Shown: positions 44,039 through 53,008 of the stretch, piece by piece
Position numbering within the stretch: the stretch's first letter is position 1
Layout: each line of letters starts with the position of its first letter
NCBI RefSeq assembly: GCF_011492945.1
Contig: NZ_CP045119.1
Location: forward strand, 3,658,001 to 3,722,000
Source: Rubrobacter tropicus
GTDB taxonomy: Bacteria; Actinomycetota; Rubrobacteria; Rubrobacterales; Rubrobacteraceae
Length of the DNA: 64,000 bases
Direction: 5' to 3'
Notes under the pieces: generated by a model
What the model saw: the letters and a program-made list of their open reading frames with translations, nothing else
What the model was told of the DNA's origin: nothing
The model's database searches: none
Position numbers and translations under genes: made by a program

Positions 44039-46555
44039 TTACGGGACGGTCTTATTCGCCGAAAACTCCGAAGTGTTGCCCGTCGTGTCAGTCGCGGTCG
44101 CGGTTACGCGGTCTCCGCTTGCGACCCCGGTCACCGGCACCGAAAACGTACCGTCAGGGCCGGCGACGGACGAGCCGATGAACGTCTTGCCCTCGCCGTA
44201 GGGGCCCGTGGCTGAATCCGCGATAAAGACCTCGACGGTACATCCCACACAAGCCGTCCCCGTAACCGCAAGAGGCGTGGCCGTCTCTATTACAGGGAAG
44301 TTCAGCTGCTCGTTGGCGTCGCCGTCGACGTCGCCCGGGTCGTTGGGAGTATCTCTGCCAAGGGTCGGGAGGTCGATCCCGAGCCCTGCGTTGCCGAAGA
44401 TTGAGTTGCGTGTGATCGTGTTCCTGTCGCTGTCCGCACCGAAGATGCGCACGCCATTTACCCCGTTGTTCGCGACGACATTATCCGGCCCGACGTACGA
44501 GTCCGAGGAGTTGGTGCCGTTGATGCCGTCGATCTGCACGCCCGAGAGGGCGTTCGGTATAGCAGTGCCATCACGCGCGATGCCGATGCGGTTTCCGTGT
44601 ATCCGGGTACTCTTGGAGTTCTTCGTGACCAGGATCCCCCCCTTCGTGGTGCTGTTCCCGATCACGTTGTCGGCGACCACGTTGTCGACGGGCCTATCCT
44701 CGACCTGCACGTTCCAACCCTCGTGGGAAGCGTAGTCCGGGGCAGCGTTGCCGGAAAGATCGGTGCCGATAAAGTTCCCGACGACCCTGTTTCCCGTCAC
44801 GGCCACGCCGTGGGAGAGCTCGATGCCCTCCAGGCGGTTGCCGGAGATCACGTTGCGTTCGTACTGCTGGGTGCCTCCGATCTGGTTCTGGGCCGCGCTC
44901 AGGTTCAGGTCTACGCCGATCTTGAAGTTGGCCAACCGCTTGTTCCCAGCTGGTCCGAGGCCGATTATGTTGTTGACCACGCGGTTGGAGTTCGAGTTGG
45001 CGAAGAACGATATGCCCCTGCGGGAGTTTCCCGAGATAACGTTGCGGCCCTCGGGCGAAGCGACACCGATCGTGTTGCCGCTCGCGCCGTTCTGCACCCT
45101 GACGCCCTCCCCGTCGTCGACGAACGCCGCAGCGGAGAAGGTGGCGGCGGCGTTCGTCCCGACGAAATTGCCGGCGACCGTGTTGCTGCTGGCGTTGCCG
45201 CCGTACAGCCATATGGCCCTTCGCACCTTGAAGACAGAGAGACCGCGTACTTCGTTCCCGGGGGAGGTCATCGTGAGACCGTACACGCCCTCAGGAAACG
45301 CCTGGGAAGCGGTGATCTGCACCCGAATCTTGGCGTTGCTCGCCAGAGGGGCCGTGTTGGGCGACGACCCCGGCTGGGAATAGCCGTTGATCGTGGTCGG
45401 CCCGGTCTCGTCGCTGATAGTTGGCAGCGTGCTGCCTATCTGGATGCTCTTGACGCCCGTGCCGGGTATGTCGAAAGCTATCGTATCCGGTCCAGGGTGG
45501 AGGTTCGTCTCCTGAATGGCGGCCCGTAGGGTACAGCCGCCGTCGGCGGCGGCGCAGGTCCCGTCCCCGACGTCAGCGTCGACCCCGTCGCCCGTCGAGC
45601 TCACCGTGAACGTCGACACCTCCTGCGCCAGCGCCGGTCGCGGGGATAACCATTCGAAAAGCGAGGAGAGCGGGGCGATCAACGAGCTAGCCGACGACCT
45701 TCCAGCCCCCAGGTCCGCTGCAAATCCCGTCTCCGCCCCGTCGCCGTCGTAATCTGCGGCGATCGTCTGGAGGTCCGCAACATCGACGCAGCCGTCGCGG
45801 TTCACATCCCGGCTACGATCTTCCACGGAGCCACAGGCGCCGCCGGCCTCGCGCAGCGCCGTCCAGTCGAGCGCCACCTCCATGGCGTCGGCGTACGTGA
45901 CCCGTCCGTCTTCGGTCAGGTCGGAGGACCGAGGAGAAGGCACCGGCTCCCTCGAGCCTTGCGACACGACGTCCGGCGCGGGGTAAGAAGGGCCCGCGTT
46001 CCGGGGGCCGACTCGGACAACTACGCTCTTGTCTGCCGCGCGGACGCGCAACAGATTGCCGGTCGCGTCGACGAACTTCGTCTCGGCCAACTCGAACTCC
46101 AGAACACCCGTCCGGTTCGGGACCATGGTGACGGCGAAGGGTTCGACAGCGCCCCCCACGCCACGGGCGGCCTCCGGGGGCTCGTCCGACCGCGTGCATT
46201 CCCCCGTCGGACACGAGAACGCGCCGATGGAGATGCCCCAAGGCTGCTCTACCGGGCCCAGCGACTCGACATCGCGGCCGCTGCGGGAGAGATTCCCGTT
46301 TGTTTGAGAGAATCCAACGAGGTTCGCGGCCTGACGGTCGAAGACCAGGTTGGTTTCGTAGCCGCCGAGGTTGGTCGCGTTCTCTACGCTCAGCATGATC
46401 TTGATCGGTTGCCCGACGTCCACTCGTTCGGGGGCCGAGATGCGGAAGGATGGTCCGGGATCGGCCCGGGCAGACCGGGTCACATCAGGTATCCCCGCGC
46501 ACAACGCGAGCAAGACCGTTCCCACGACCAACAGGTGAATCGTACGTACCATCAT
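44039..46555 (-). CDS. Secreted cohesin-like/dockerin/CSLREA/beta-helix protein
   Basis: Exported protein of 838 residues. A signal peptide (about 1-31, ending SARA) is followed by a cohesin-like beta-sandwich (about 35-180; FRISAPERVDVGQPIKIMLS). Next come two EF-hand-like repeats resembling a dockerin (DLTEDGRVTYADAMEVALDW and DVNRDGCVDVADLQTIAADY), then a CSLREA-type segment (DGGCTLRAAIQETNLHPG). A long parallel beta-helix (about 380-740) of NxIxGN and GNxIGT rungs precedes a C-terminal Ig-like domain with SGDRVTATATDTTGNTSEFS. There is no membrane anchor or LPXTG. ATG at 46552 may be the true start, given the spacing to GGAGG. Site B lies 91 bases upstream. It is probably a matrix or adhesion protein. 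Confidence 0.85.
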   Translation of the reverse strand: MMVRTIHLLVVGTVLLALCAGIPDVTRSARADPGPSFRISAPERVDVGQPIKIMLSVENATNLGGYETNLVFDRQAANLVGFSQTNGNLSRSGRDVESLGPVEQPWGISIGAFSCPTGECTRSDEPPEAARGVGGAVEPFAVTMVPNRTGVLEFELAETKFVDATGNLLRVRAADKSVVVRVGPRNAGPSYPAPDVVSQGSREPVPSPRSSDLTEDGRVTYADAMEVALDWTALREAGGACGSVEDRSRDVNRDGCVDVADLQTIAADYDGDGAETGFAADLGAGRSSASSLIAPLSSLFEWLSPRPALAQEVSTFTVSSTGDGVDADVGDGTCAAADGGCTLRAAIQETNLHPGPDTIAFDIPGTGVKSIQIGSTLPTISDETGPTTINGYSQPGSSPNTAPLASNAKIRVQITASQAFPEGVYGLTMTSPGNEVRGLSVFKVRRAIWLYGGNASSNTVAGNFVGTNAAATFSAAAFVDDGEGVRVQNGASGNTIGVASPEGRNVISGNSRRGISFFANSNSNRVVNNIIGLGPAGNKRLANFKIGVDLNLSAAQNQIGGTQQYERNVISGNRLEGIELSHGVAVTGNRVVGNFIGTDLSGNAAPDYASHEGWNVQVEDRPVDNVVADNVIGNSTTKGGILVTKNSKSTRIHGNRIGIARDGTAIPNALSGVQIDGINGTNSSDSYVGPDNVVANNGVNGVRIFGADSDRNTITRNSIFGNAGLGIDLPTLGRDTPNDPGDVDGDANEQLNFPVIETATPLAVTGTACVGCTVEVFIADSATGPYGEGKTFIGSSVAGPDGTFSVPVTGVASGDRVTATATDTTGNTSEFSANKTVP

Positions 46556-46645
46556 CGCCTCCCCGCAGCCTTGCTATACGGCTCGCACGTTGCTACTAAC
46601 CTGAGCATGACGCCACAATTTCATAGTATGTTTGTTACGAAACAC

Positions 46646-46671
46646 CGGCGCATATGCCAGCTGGCACATCT
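46646..46671. promoter_or_regulatory. 26-bp EPS motif, site B
   Basis: CGGCGCAT-AT-GCCA-GC-TGGCACAT-CT, 91 bases upstream of the cohesin/beta-helix gene. It is the most symmetric copy, with a perfect TGCCAGCTGGCA palindrome at its centre. Confidence 0.65.
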
Positions 46672-46718
46672 TCGCCAGACAACGCCGACCCGGGCGGGCG
46701 AGGGGATACGAAGATCGC

Positions 46719-47627
46719 TTACAGAGGCTGTCCCGCGATCCAGACCGAGAGATCTCGCCCTATAAGATCCTGTAGGGCGCGAATGTCTTTCTTGTAGCTT
46801 TGGAGCAATTCTGCGTAGGTCTCCCTGTCAGGGCGAGGCTTCTCGAGCAACCGCTGGTTGAGCCTCTGGCTCAACCCGTAGCGCACCTCTCCGGGCACGA
46901 GGGCTTTCATTGCCGACCTCAGCGGGTTGGGCTGCAGGAGCAGCTTTCCCAGGAGTCGATTTTTCGGGATCCCGGTGGCGTTGGGCCGCAACGAAGTATC
47001 GACCACGAAGTCTGGGTCCACCCCCAGAAACACGTAGATGTCTTTGAGGAAGCCCATCGGATTCGCCAGCAGGTCGTCGTACAGGTAGACGCGTACCTGC
47101 TCGCGCGGGAACACATCGAAGAAGCGCCCGACCTGGGCCGCGTAGAAGCCGGTCCGCTGGTAGTGCCAGATAAACTCCCACCCTTGCTCGATCCGCTCCT
47201 CCTCGGCGAGCAGCCCTTCTTTGAACGTCAAGTGCTCGCGTCCATCCCTTGCCACGTGCAGGTAGCTCGAGAAGGCCCTCTCGGCGGGGTTCCGGAGCAC
47301 GATGATGAGCTTCGCATCCGGAATGTGCCGATGGATGTTCTCCGCGGATCGGGCGGAGTACAAGTACCAGGGAGAGGCCTCGCCTATGGCCCCCTCACCG
47401 CACACTCCGGCGAACTGCTCCTTGTACGCCTCAAGGTCCGTGATAGCGGTTTCGGAGATCTTCTCGTCGCCGGGGCCTTTGAAATGGATGTTCTGTCCCT
47501 CAAAGGCAAAGAAGTTCGTCTCCTTGGTCGGGCCCATGTACACCTGAGGATGCTGCTTCAAGTAATGGTACAACGCGGTCGTTCCCGACTTGGCCGCGCC
47601 TACTACCAGGAAGTTCGGAAGCGTCAT
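46719..47627 (-). CDS. Sulfotransferase family protein
   Basis: Cytoplasmic PAPS-dependent sulfotransferase-like protein of about 302 residues. The 5'-phosphosulfate loop is PNFLVVGAAKSGTTALYHYL at the N terminus, and the 3'-phosphate-binding region is IIVLRNPAERAFSSYLH. The ATG at 47627 makes the P-loop begin at residue 3, as in the paralogue at 51999; the ORF could begin at 47639. It follows site H and precedes the cohesin/beta-helix gene but has its own leader. It probably sulfates a polysaccharide unit, since two close paralogues flank the gmd/fcl genes; the acceptor is unknown. Confidence 0.88.
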   Translation of the reverse strand: MTLPNFLVVGAAKSGTTALYHYLKQHPQVYMGPTKETNFFAFEGQNIHFKGPGDEKISETAITDLEAYKEQFAGVCGEGAIGEASPWYLYSARSAENIHRHIPDAKLIIVLRNPAERAFSSYLHVARDGREHLTFKEGLLAEEERIEQGWEFIWHYQRTGFYAAQVGRFFDVFPREQVRVYLYDDLLANPMGFLKDIYVFLGVDPDFVVDTSLRPNATGIPKNRLLGKLLLQPNPLRSAMKALVPGEVRYGLSQRLNQRLLEKPRPDRETYAELLQSYKKDIRALQDLIGRDLSVWIAGQPL

Positions 47628-47762
47628 TTCGCCGCCCACGCGTCACGCGTGGTGGAGGGTAAGGGTTCGACCCCCTCCGGTGTCAACAGGGATAGCCCTT
47701 CTCTCGAAACCCGCTTTATCGGTTTACAGAGCATGGCGTGGAGTATAGATTTCGGGTAGATG

Positions 47763-47788
47763 CGGCGCATGGGTCAAGCAGCATATTC
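47763..47788. promoter_or_regulatory. 26-bp EPS motif, site H
   Basis: CGGCGCAT-GG-GTCA-AG-CAGCATAT-TC, about 136 bases upstream of a sulfotransferase gene. The first eight bases are identical to site B; 16/26 match overall. It is one of the weaker copies. Confidence 0.45.
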
Positions 47789-47837
47789 TTTGCAATCAAA
47801 CGGCCACATATCCGGGCCGAACGTGAACCCGTCCGGG

Positions 47838-48788
47838 CTACCTCAGCCAGGTCGAGAGGTCCCTCTCGATAAGGTCTTCCAGCTTGATGATGTCTTCCCG
47901 AAAGTACTCGGCTGTCATCCGCCCACGCGCCTCCGCCGACAACCGGGGCTCCGTAAGGTTTTTGTTGTGCAACCCGCCGCCCACGCGCAGCAGGCCCCGG
48001 TAGTGCTTCTCGGGTACCAGGCGTTTGATAATCGGCCTGGCTCGGCGCAACCCCTGCAGGGTGAGGTGCAAGGTCTTATTCTTCGCGACTCCCGAAGCGT
48101 TGTACCGGATGCTCGTGTCCGGAACGAACGTAGAGTCCACGTCCAGGAACTCGAAGGCGTCCCGCAGCACCTGCACGGGGTCGGCCCGAAAATCGTCGTA
48201 GAGATAGACTTTGATCTGATCCCGTTCGAAGAGATCGAAGTAACGTCTCAGTTGGTCGTAGTAGAGGCCCATTCGGGTATAGTGGAAATCGGGCCACCAT
48301 CCCTCCTCGATGCGCGCTGCCTCTTCTTTGAGCGCCTCGAAAAAGTTCTCTGACGGCTCACGGCCGTCCCGAACCATTTGGCTGTAGTGTGAGAATGCCC
48401 TCTCCACCGGATTACGCAATATGGCGATCAACCTTACGTCGGGCGCGTAGCTCTTTATCCGCCCGGCGGCCTCCGGAACGTAGAGGTAAGAGTGGGAGGC
48501 TTCGCCGATGGCCGTCTCTTCTTCGGCCCCCACGAAGAGCGCGTGGTAAGTGGCAGCGTCGGCTATAGCGTAGGAGATGTACTGGTCGTTTATGGGACCA
48601 GGACCGCGAAATACCGGGTTGGCAGTCTGGAAGGAGAAGAACCTGGTGTGTTTTTTGGGGCTCATATAGATTTGCGGGTGTTGCCTGAAATAGTTCCAGA
48701 GCGCGGTAGTCCCGGACTTTGCCGCTCCTATAACAATAAAGTTCGGCCTCTTGACCGTCCGGGTGGTTGTGTCCCGCTCTTCCTTCAC
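47838..48788 (-). CDS. Sulfotransferase family protein
   Basis: Protein of 316 residues related to the products of 46719 and 51019. The PAPS loop is RPNFIVIGAAKSGTTALWNY, the 3'-phosphate site is IAILRNPVERAFSHYSQM, and the C terminus reads KLEDLIERDLSTWL, as in the paralogues. The GTG at 48788 has AGGAG seven bases upstream. It lies about 150 bases after fcl on the same strand, with a hairpin around the fcl stop codon between them, so it may be partly uncoupled from that operon. A polysaccharide sulfation role is inferred from neighbours. Confidence 0.87.
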   Translation of the reverse strand: MKEERDTTTRTVKRPNFIVIGAAKSGTTALWNYFRQHPQIYMSPKKHTRFFSFQTANPVFRGPGPINDQYISYAIADAATYHALFVGAEEETAIGEASHSYLYVPEAAGRIKSYAPDVRLIAILRNPVERAFSHYSQMVRDGREPSENFFEALKEEAARIEEGWWPDFHYTRMGLYYDQLRRYFDLFERDQIKVYLYDDFRADPVQVLRDAFEFLDVDSTFVPDTSIRYNASGVAKNKTLHLTLQGLRRARPIIKRLVPEKHYRGLLRVGGGLHNKNLTEPRLSAEARGRMTAEYFREDIIKLEDLIERDLSTWLR

Positions 48789-48925
48789 GATCTTGCTCCT
48801 ACTCCAGACTGCACCCTAACCCGAGTGCCGCGCGGTCACTCGCTGGCACCAGGAACTCGACACGAGCTGAAAACCGTCCGCCCGCGTGTAACCGTCGAGC
48901 TGCGTACCTGGACGTTTTCGTCCCG

Positions 48926-48953
48926 CGCGGGGCCGGTCAGGCTCCGGCCCGCG
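48926..48953 (-). terminator. Hairpin around the fcl stop codon
   Basis: CGCGGGGCCGG (48926-48936) pairs with CCGGCCCGCG (48944-48953) with one bulged G, placing the fcl stop codon in the loop. It lacks a T run. It may terminate or pause the gmd-fcl transcript. Confidence 0.4.
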
Positions 48954-49881
48954 TCAGGGACGCCTCGCGAAACCAGGCGTAGGTCTTCTCTATGCCTTCT
49001 CTCAGCGGCGTTCTCGCTTTCCACCCCAGCTTGTGAAGCCTGCCTACGTCGAGCAGCTTTCGCGGGGTCCCGTCCGGCTTCGCAGGGTCGTAAGAGATTA
49101 GGCCCTGATAACCTACTACCTCTCTCACCAACTCGGCCAACTCTGAGATGGCCACGTCTCTTCCCACCCCGACGTTGACGACCTCGCCCGAAGAGTAGTT
49201 GCGCATAAGGTAGACACAAGCATCGGCGAGGTCGTCGACGTGTAGAAACTCTCGTCGGGGCTTGCCCGAACCCCACACGGTCACGGACGGATCTTCGCGT
49301 TCTTTGGCCTCATGAAACTTGCGGATAAGCGCCGGCAACACGTGGCTGGTCGCGAGGTCGAAGTTGTCCCCGGGCCCGTAAAGGTTCGTTGGCATGGCGC
49401 TTATAAAGTTTGCCCCGTACTGCTCCCTGTAAGCCTGGCAAAGCTTTATGCCCGCTATCTTTGCGACGGCGTAGGGCTCGTTGGTAGGCTCGAGTTCTCC
49501 CGTCAGCAGGTGTTCCTCTTTCATGGGCTGGGGGGCGAACTTGGGATAGATGCACGAACTCCCGAGAAAGAGAAGCTTCTCGACGCCGTACCTGTGGGCG
49601 GCGCCCACGACGGCGAGCTCTATTGCCAGGTTCTCCCTCAGAAAGTCTGCCGGGTAGGTGGCGTTGGCCAGGATGCCCCCCACCTTGGCGGCGGCCACAA
49701 ACACGTACTCGGGCCTCACCGATTCGAAGAACTCGTCGACCGCCTTCGCGTCCGTCAGGTCGAGCTCTACCCGGTCCCGGGTGACCACGTTCTCAGCCCC
49801 CTCGGCAAGCAAGCGCCGGACGAGCGCCGATCCCACCAGCCCCCGGTGACCGGCGACAAAGATCTTGCTGTCTCGGTTCAT
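48937..49881 (-). CDS. fcl: GDP-L-fucose synthase
   Basis: Short-chain dehydrogenase of 314 residues that epimerises and reduces GDP-4-keto-6-deoxymannose to GDP-L-fucose. The Rossmann motif is [19 protein letters not shown], the catalytic Ser occurs in [15 protein letters not shown], and the YxxxK pair in [15 protein letters not shown]. Substrate-site residues [12 protein letters not shown] are typical of Fcl/WcaG. The ATG at 49881 overlaps the gmd stop codon as ATGA, so it is translated with gmd. Length matches the family. This pair shows that GDP-fucose is made for the polysaccharide. Confidence 0.94.
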   Translation of the reverse strand: MNRDSKIFVAGHRGLVGSALVRRLLAEGAENVVTRDRVELDLTDAKAVDEFFESVRPEYVFVAAAKVGGILANATYPADFLRENLAIELAVVGAAHRYGVEKLLFLGSSCIYPKFAPQPMKEEHLLTGELEPTNEPYAVAKIAGIKLCQAYREQYGANFISAMPTNLYGPGDNFDLATSHVLPALIRKFHEAKEREDPSVTVWGSGKPRREFLHVDDLADACVYLMRNYSSGEVVNVGVGRDVAISELAELVREVVGYQGLISYDPAKPDGTPRKLLDVGRLHKLGWKARTPLREGIEKTYAWFREASLTRAGA

Positions 49882-50927
49882 AGTGTCGCCATACCCCGAG
49901 ACGCGAAGAGGTGCCCGGCCTCCTTCAGGGTTCTTTCCTGGAGGGCGAGCTCGAAGTCGTGGTCCGTCATGCGCCGGACGAGCTCGTCGAACCCTACCCG
50001 GGGGCTCCACCCCAGCACCGTCTGCGCCTTGGTGGGATTACCCTGCAGCACCTCCACTTCGGTCGGACGGAAGTAGCGAGGGTCGACCTCGACGTACCGT
50101 TCCCAGTCGAGTTCCAGATGCCCGAAAACCCGCGCCACGAAGTCGCGCACCGGGTAGGTCTCCCCAGTGGCTACTACGTAGTCGCCGGGTTCCTCCTGCT
50201 GGAGCATCAACCACATCGCCTCGACGTAGTCGTTGGCGTGTCCCCAGTCGCGCTTGGCATCGAGGTTGCCCAGGTACAGCTTGTCCTGCAGACCCAGCTT
50301 GATGCGCGTGGCGGCACGCGTGATCTTACGCGTGACGAAGGTCTCTCCCCGGCGCTCCGACTCGTGGTTGAAGAGTATGCCGTTGGCCGCGAACAGGCCG
50401 TAGGCCTCCCGGTAGTTGACGGTCGCCCAGTAGGCGTACACCTTTGCGGCGGCGTAGGGGCTGCGCGGGTGGAAAGGCGTCGCCTCCGACTGAAGCGGTG
50501 GCGCGGCTCCGAACATCTCGGAGGTGCCGGCCTGGTAGAACTTCATCTCCTTGTCGGAGAGGGTCGATATATCGCGTATGGCTTCGAGCAGCCTCAGCGC
50601 CCCCATGGCGTCCACGTCGCCGGTGTACTCCGGCTGTTCAAAGGAGACCTTGACGTGCGACTGGGCGCCGAGGTTGTAGACTTCGTCGGGCATCACCTGC
50701 TGGAGAATTCGCCTGAGCCCCGTCCCGTCAGCCAGATCCCCGTAGTGCAAAAACATGCGGGCCTCCGGGTCGTGGGGATCTCTGTAAAGGTGATCTATCC
50801 GATCCGTATTGAAACCCGAGGCCCGACGAACCAGACCGTGGACCTCGTAGTCTCTTTGCAGAAGCAACTCTGCCAGGTAAGAACCGTCCTGCCCGGTGAT
50901 GCCGACGATGAGTGCCCTCTTAGTCAA
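49878..50927 (-). CDS. gmd: GDP-mannose 4,6-dehydratase
   Basis: Protein of 349 residues converting GDP-mannose to GDP-4-keto-6-deoxymannose. Motifs include [38 protein letters not shown], the catalytic Thr-Ser-Glu in [30 protein letters not shown], and [15 protein letters not shown] near the NADP site. The TTG at 50927 is used because GAAAGGAAAG precedes it and the protein then begins at the Rossmann strand. It is followed by fcl with an ATGA overlap and lies about 90 bases after a sulfotransferase gene on the same strand. Confidence 0.95.
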   Translation of the reverse strand: MTKRALIVGITGQDGSYLAELLLQRDYEVHGLVRRASGFNTDRIDHLYRDPHDPEARMFLHYGDLADGTGLRRILQQVMPDEVYNLGAQSHVKVSFEQPEYTGDVDAMGALRLLEAIRDISTLSDKEMKFYQAGTSEMFGAAPPLQSEATPFHPRSPYAAAKVYAYWATVNYREAYGLFAANGILFNHESERRGETFVTRKITRAATRIKLGLQDKLYLGNLDAKRDWGHANDYVEAMWLMLQQEEPGDYVVATGETYPVRDFVARVFGHLELDWERYVEVDPRYFRPTEVEVLQGNPTKAQTVLGWSPRVGFDELVRRMTDHDFELALQERTLKEAGHLFASRGMATL

Positions 50928-51018
50928 CCGACTTTCCTTTCTCTCTAGCGAACCGGCCGGCACGACCTGTTCTTACGCCGCCCGCAGGTGAGCCTTTCGA
51001 GGTCTCCCCTGACAACTC

Positions 51019-51999
51019 TCACGATCCCCTGAACTTCTTGGTCCCTGTCTCGTAGGCTGGTTTCTTCCGGCCGTGCAGCCATACGGAGAGGTCCCGTCCG
51101 GTAAGCTCCTCCAGCTTGAGGATGTCCTCCTCGTACCCGTCGAGCAACTCGGCTCGTATCTCGGGGTCCATAGCCTCCGGTTTGGCGAGCATCAGACCCT
51201 GCGCGCGTCGACGCACCCTGGACGCGAACGGGTAGAGGCGCGAGTTGGCCGAGAAGCTCTCCAAAAACGCGGCGGCCACCGCGTCCATGGCTTTGACCGC
51301 AGCGCGGGCGGCCCGGCTCTTCGGAACCCCGGACGGATTGTGCTTGCGGGAGGTGTCTGGAACGAAACCGTCGTCTACCCCGAGAAGCCTGAAGACGCCC
51401 CGCGCGACGCCGGTCGGGTCGTCCCTCAGATCCTCGTAGAGAAAGATCCCAACCTTCTCCTGTCCGAAAAGCTCGTAGTAAGGTTCCAACTGCGCGTGGT
51501 AGAAACCGAGGTTGCGATAGTGAAAAACGTAGCGCCAGCTCTGGCGCCTGCGCTCCTCCTCCGACCTCAGGGCCTCGGAAAAGTGGGCGAGCGGCTCCAC
51601 CCCCAGCCTGCGGGCGTGCAGAAACGACGAGTAGGCCCGGTCCGCCGGATTGCGCAGGAGCGCTATCACCCTGGCCTGCGACGCGTACTTCTTTATGCGC
51701 CCGGCGGTACCGGGCGCGTACATGTACAGGGTGGAAGCCTCGCCGACGGCGCTCTCGCCCGTGACGTTCTCGAACAGCGCCCGGTACTCGTCGAGGTTAG
51801 TGAACCTGCTGGCTCGACGACGGGCCGGCCCGCCAAATTCCCGCTCCACGATCTCGTGGTCGGCGTTTATCTCGTGGTTGAAGAAGAAGGGTTCCTTTAC
51901 CGGGCTCATGTAGACCTGGGGGTGCTGGTTGAGGTAGTGGTACAAAGAGGTGGTGCCCGCCTTCTGCGCACCCACCATGAAGAAGTTCGGCATTGTCAT
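51019..51999 (-). CDS. Sulfotransferase family protein
   Basis: Protein of 326 residues with the PAPS loop PNFFMVGAQKAGTTSLYHYL, 3'-phosphate site VIALLRNPADRAYSSFLHAR, and the C-terminal KLEELTGRDLSVWLHG shared with its paralogues. Its ATG overlaps the stop of the upstream WecG-type gene (ATGA), directly tying sulfation to sugar transfer in the same operon. A basic C-terminal tail follows the domain. The acceptor is likely a sugar of the repeat unit; specificity is not deducible. Confidence 0.89.
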   Translation of the reverse strand: MTMPNFFMVGAQKAGTTSLYHYLNQHPQVYMSPVKEPFFFNHEINADHEIVEREFGGPARRRASRFTNLDEYRALFENVTGESAVGEASTLYMYAPGTAGRIKKYASQARVIALLRNPADRAYSSFLHARRLGVEPLAHFSEALRSEEERRRQSWRYVFHYRNLGFYHAQLEPYYELFGQEKVGIFLYEDLRDDPTGVARGVFRLLGVDDGFVPDTSRKHNPSGVPKSRAARAAVKAMDAVAAAFLESFSANSRLYPFASRVRRRAQGLMLAKPEAMDPEIRAELLDGYEEDILKLEELTGRDLSVWLHGRKKPAYETGTKKFRGS

Positions 52000-52853
52000 C
52001 TGCTTACCTCGTCGGCCTTTCCTGTCGGAATGCCCCCCAGACGTTCCATCCCCCCGAAGCCGTCCCCGCCGCCCCGCCCCTCGCGGTATCCGCGCATCTC
52101 ACCTCGGCGGTACGCCAGCAGTTGGAGCATGAGCAACCCCAAAAACCTCGGATTGTGTTTGGCGTAGCGTTTCCACAAACGCCTGGGGTCCATCATCAAC
52201 CTGAAAGCCCACTCCAGCCCCGCCTTTTGCATCCAGCGCGGCGCCTGTCTTACCCGGCCCGTATGGAAGTCGAAGGCCGCCCCAACCCCCAGCATGACCG
52301 CGCCGAACTTTCCTCTGTGCTCGGACATCCACCTCTCTTGCCTGGGACAACCTATACCAACCAGGAGGATGCGTGCGCCTGACTCTTGTACCCGCCGCAC
52401 TACCGCGCGGTCTTCCTCGAAAGTCAAGGGGCGGAAAGGTGGCGCTATCTGGCAGGCCACTCGGGCATTGGGGAAGCGCTGACCTATAACCCGGGTGAAG
52501 TCCTCTAGCGACTCGGGGGTGCCGCCGTACAGCCCGACCGGGATACCCTCCCTAGCCGCCCGCTCGATCACGTGCGTCACCAGGTCCGCGCCGCGCACCT
52601 GCGAAGCGTTCTCCGCTCCCAGGCCCTTCAACGCCCACACAAGGGGCTTGCCGTCGGGCGTAACCAGGTCGGCCCCGTTCACGACCTTCCTGAACTCTTC
52701 CGAGTCACGCGTCTCCATCGTCATGTGAACGTTCGCCACGCAAACGTAGGCGGACCTCCCCTCCGTGGCCCACCGCGCTACGTACTCTGACGTTTCTTCG
52801 TAAGATGTGGCATCGACCCTCATGCCCAAGATATTTCTCGAAGCGAGACCCAC
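51996..52853 (-). CDS. WecG/TagA/CpsF-family glycosyltransferase
   Basis: Glycosyltransferase of about 285 residues acting on a lipid-linked sugar at the membrane face. Family motifs are visible: VCVANVHMTMETRDSEEFR, ADLVTPDGKPLVWALKGLG, PVGLYGGTPESLEDF and LLVGIGCPRQERWMSEHRG. The GTG at 52853 is chosen for GAGGAG six bases upstream; an ATG at 52859 is too close to it, and a longer frame to 52958 would run through motif site C. It leads an apparent operon with a sulfotransferase, gmd and fcl. A lipid-linked substrate is inferred from family knowledge. Confidence 0.9.
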   Translation of the reverse strand: MGLASRNILGMRVDATSYEETSEYVARWATEGRSAYVCVANVHMTMETRDSEEFRKVVNGADLVTPDGKPLVWALKGLGAENASQVRGADLVTHVIERAAREGIPVGLYGGTPESLEDFTRVIGQRFPNARVACQIAPPFRPLTFEEDRAVVRRVQESGARILLVGIGCPRQERWMSEHRGKFGAVMLGVGAAFDFHTGRVRQAPRWMQKAGLEWAFRLMMDPRRLWKRYAKHNPRFLGLLMLQLLAYRRGEMRGYREGRGGGDGFGGMERLGGIPTGKADEVSR

Positions 52854-52921
52854 GCGCATCTCCTCACAAAACAGCGAACTACAGTCTGATTCAGGGACGA
52901 TGATATTCGGGGTTAGTCTCT

Positions 52922-52947
52922 TGGCACATCCTCCACCTGGCACATTT
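52922..52947. promoter_or_regulatory. 26-bp EPS motif, site C
   Basis: TGGCACAT-CC-TCCA-CC-TGGCACAT-TT, about 70 bases upstream of the WecG-type gene. It is about 20/26 identical to site A, with both GGCACAT halves perfect and 16 bases apart. Confidence 0.65.
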
Positions 52948-53008
52948 TGCATCGGCACTCCCCGTAGGGACCCCGACGTGCCATCCAGTAAGAACGAGCC
53001 CCCGAATC

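Noticed and set aside
48825-48850. Possible motif copy upstream of the sulfotransferase starting at 48788
   Set aside because: It has CTGGCAC but continues CAG instead of AT and lacks the central GCCA; about 13/26 is not separable from chance.
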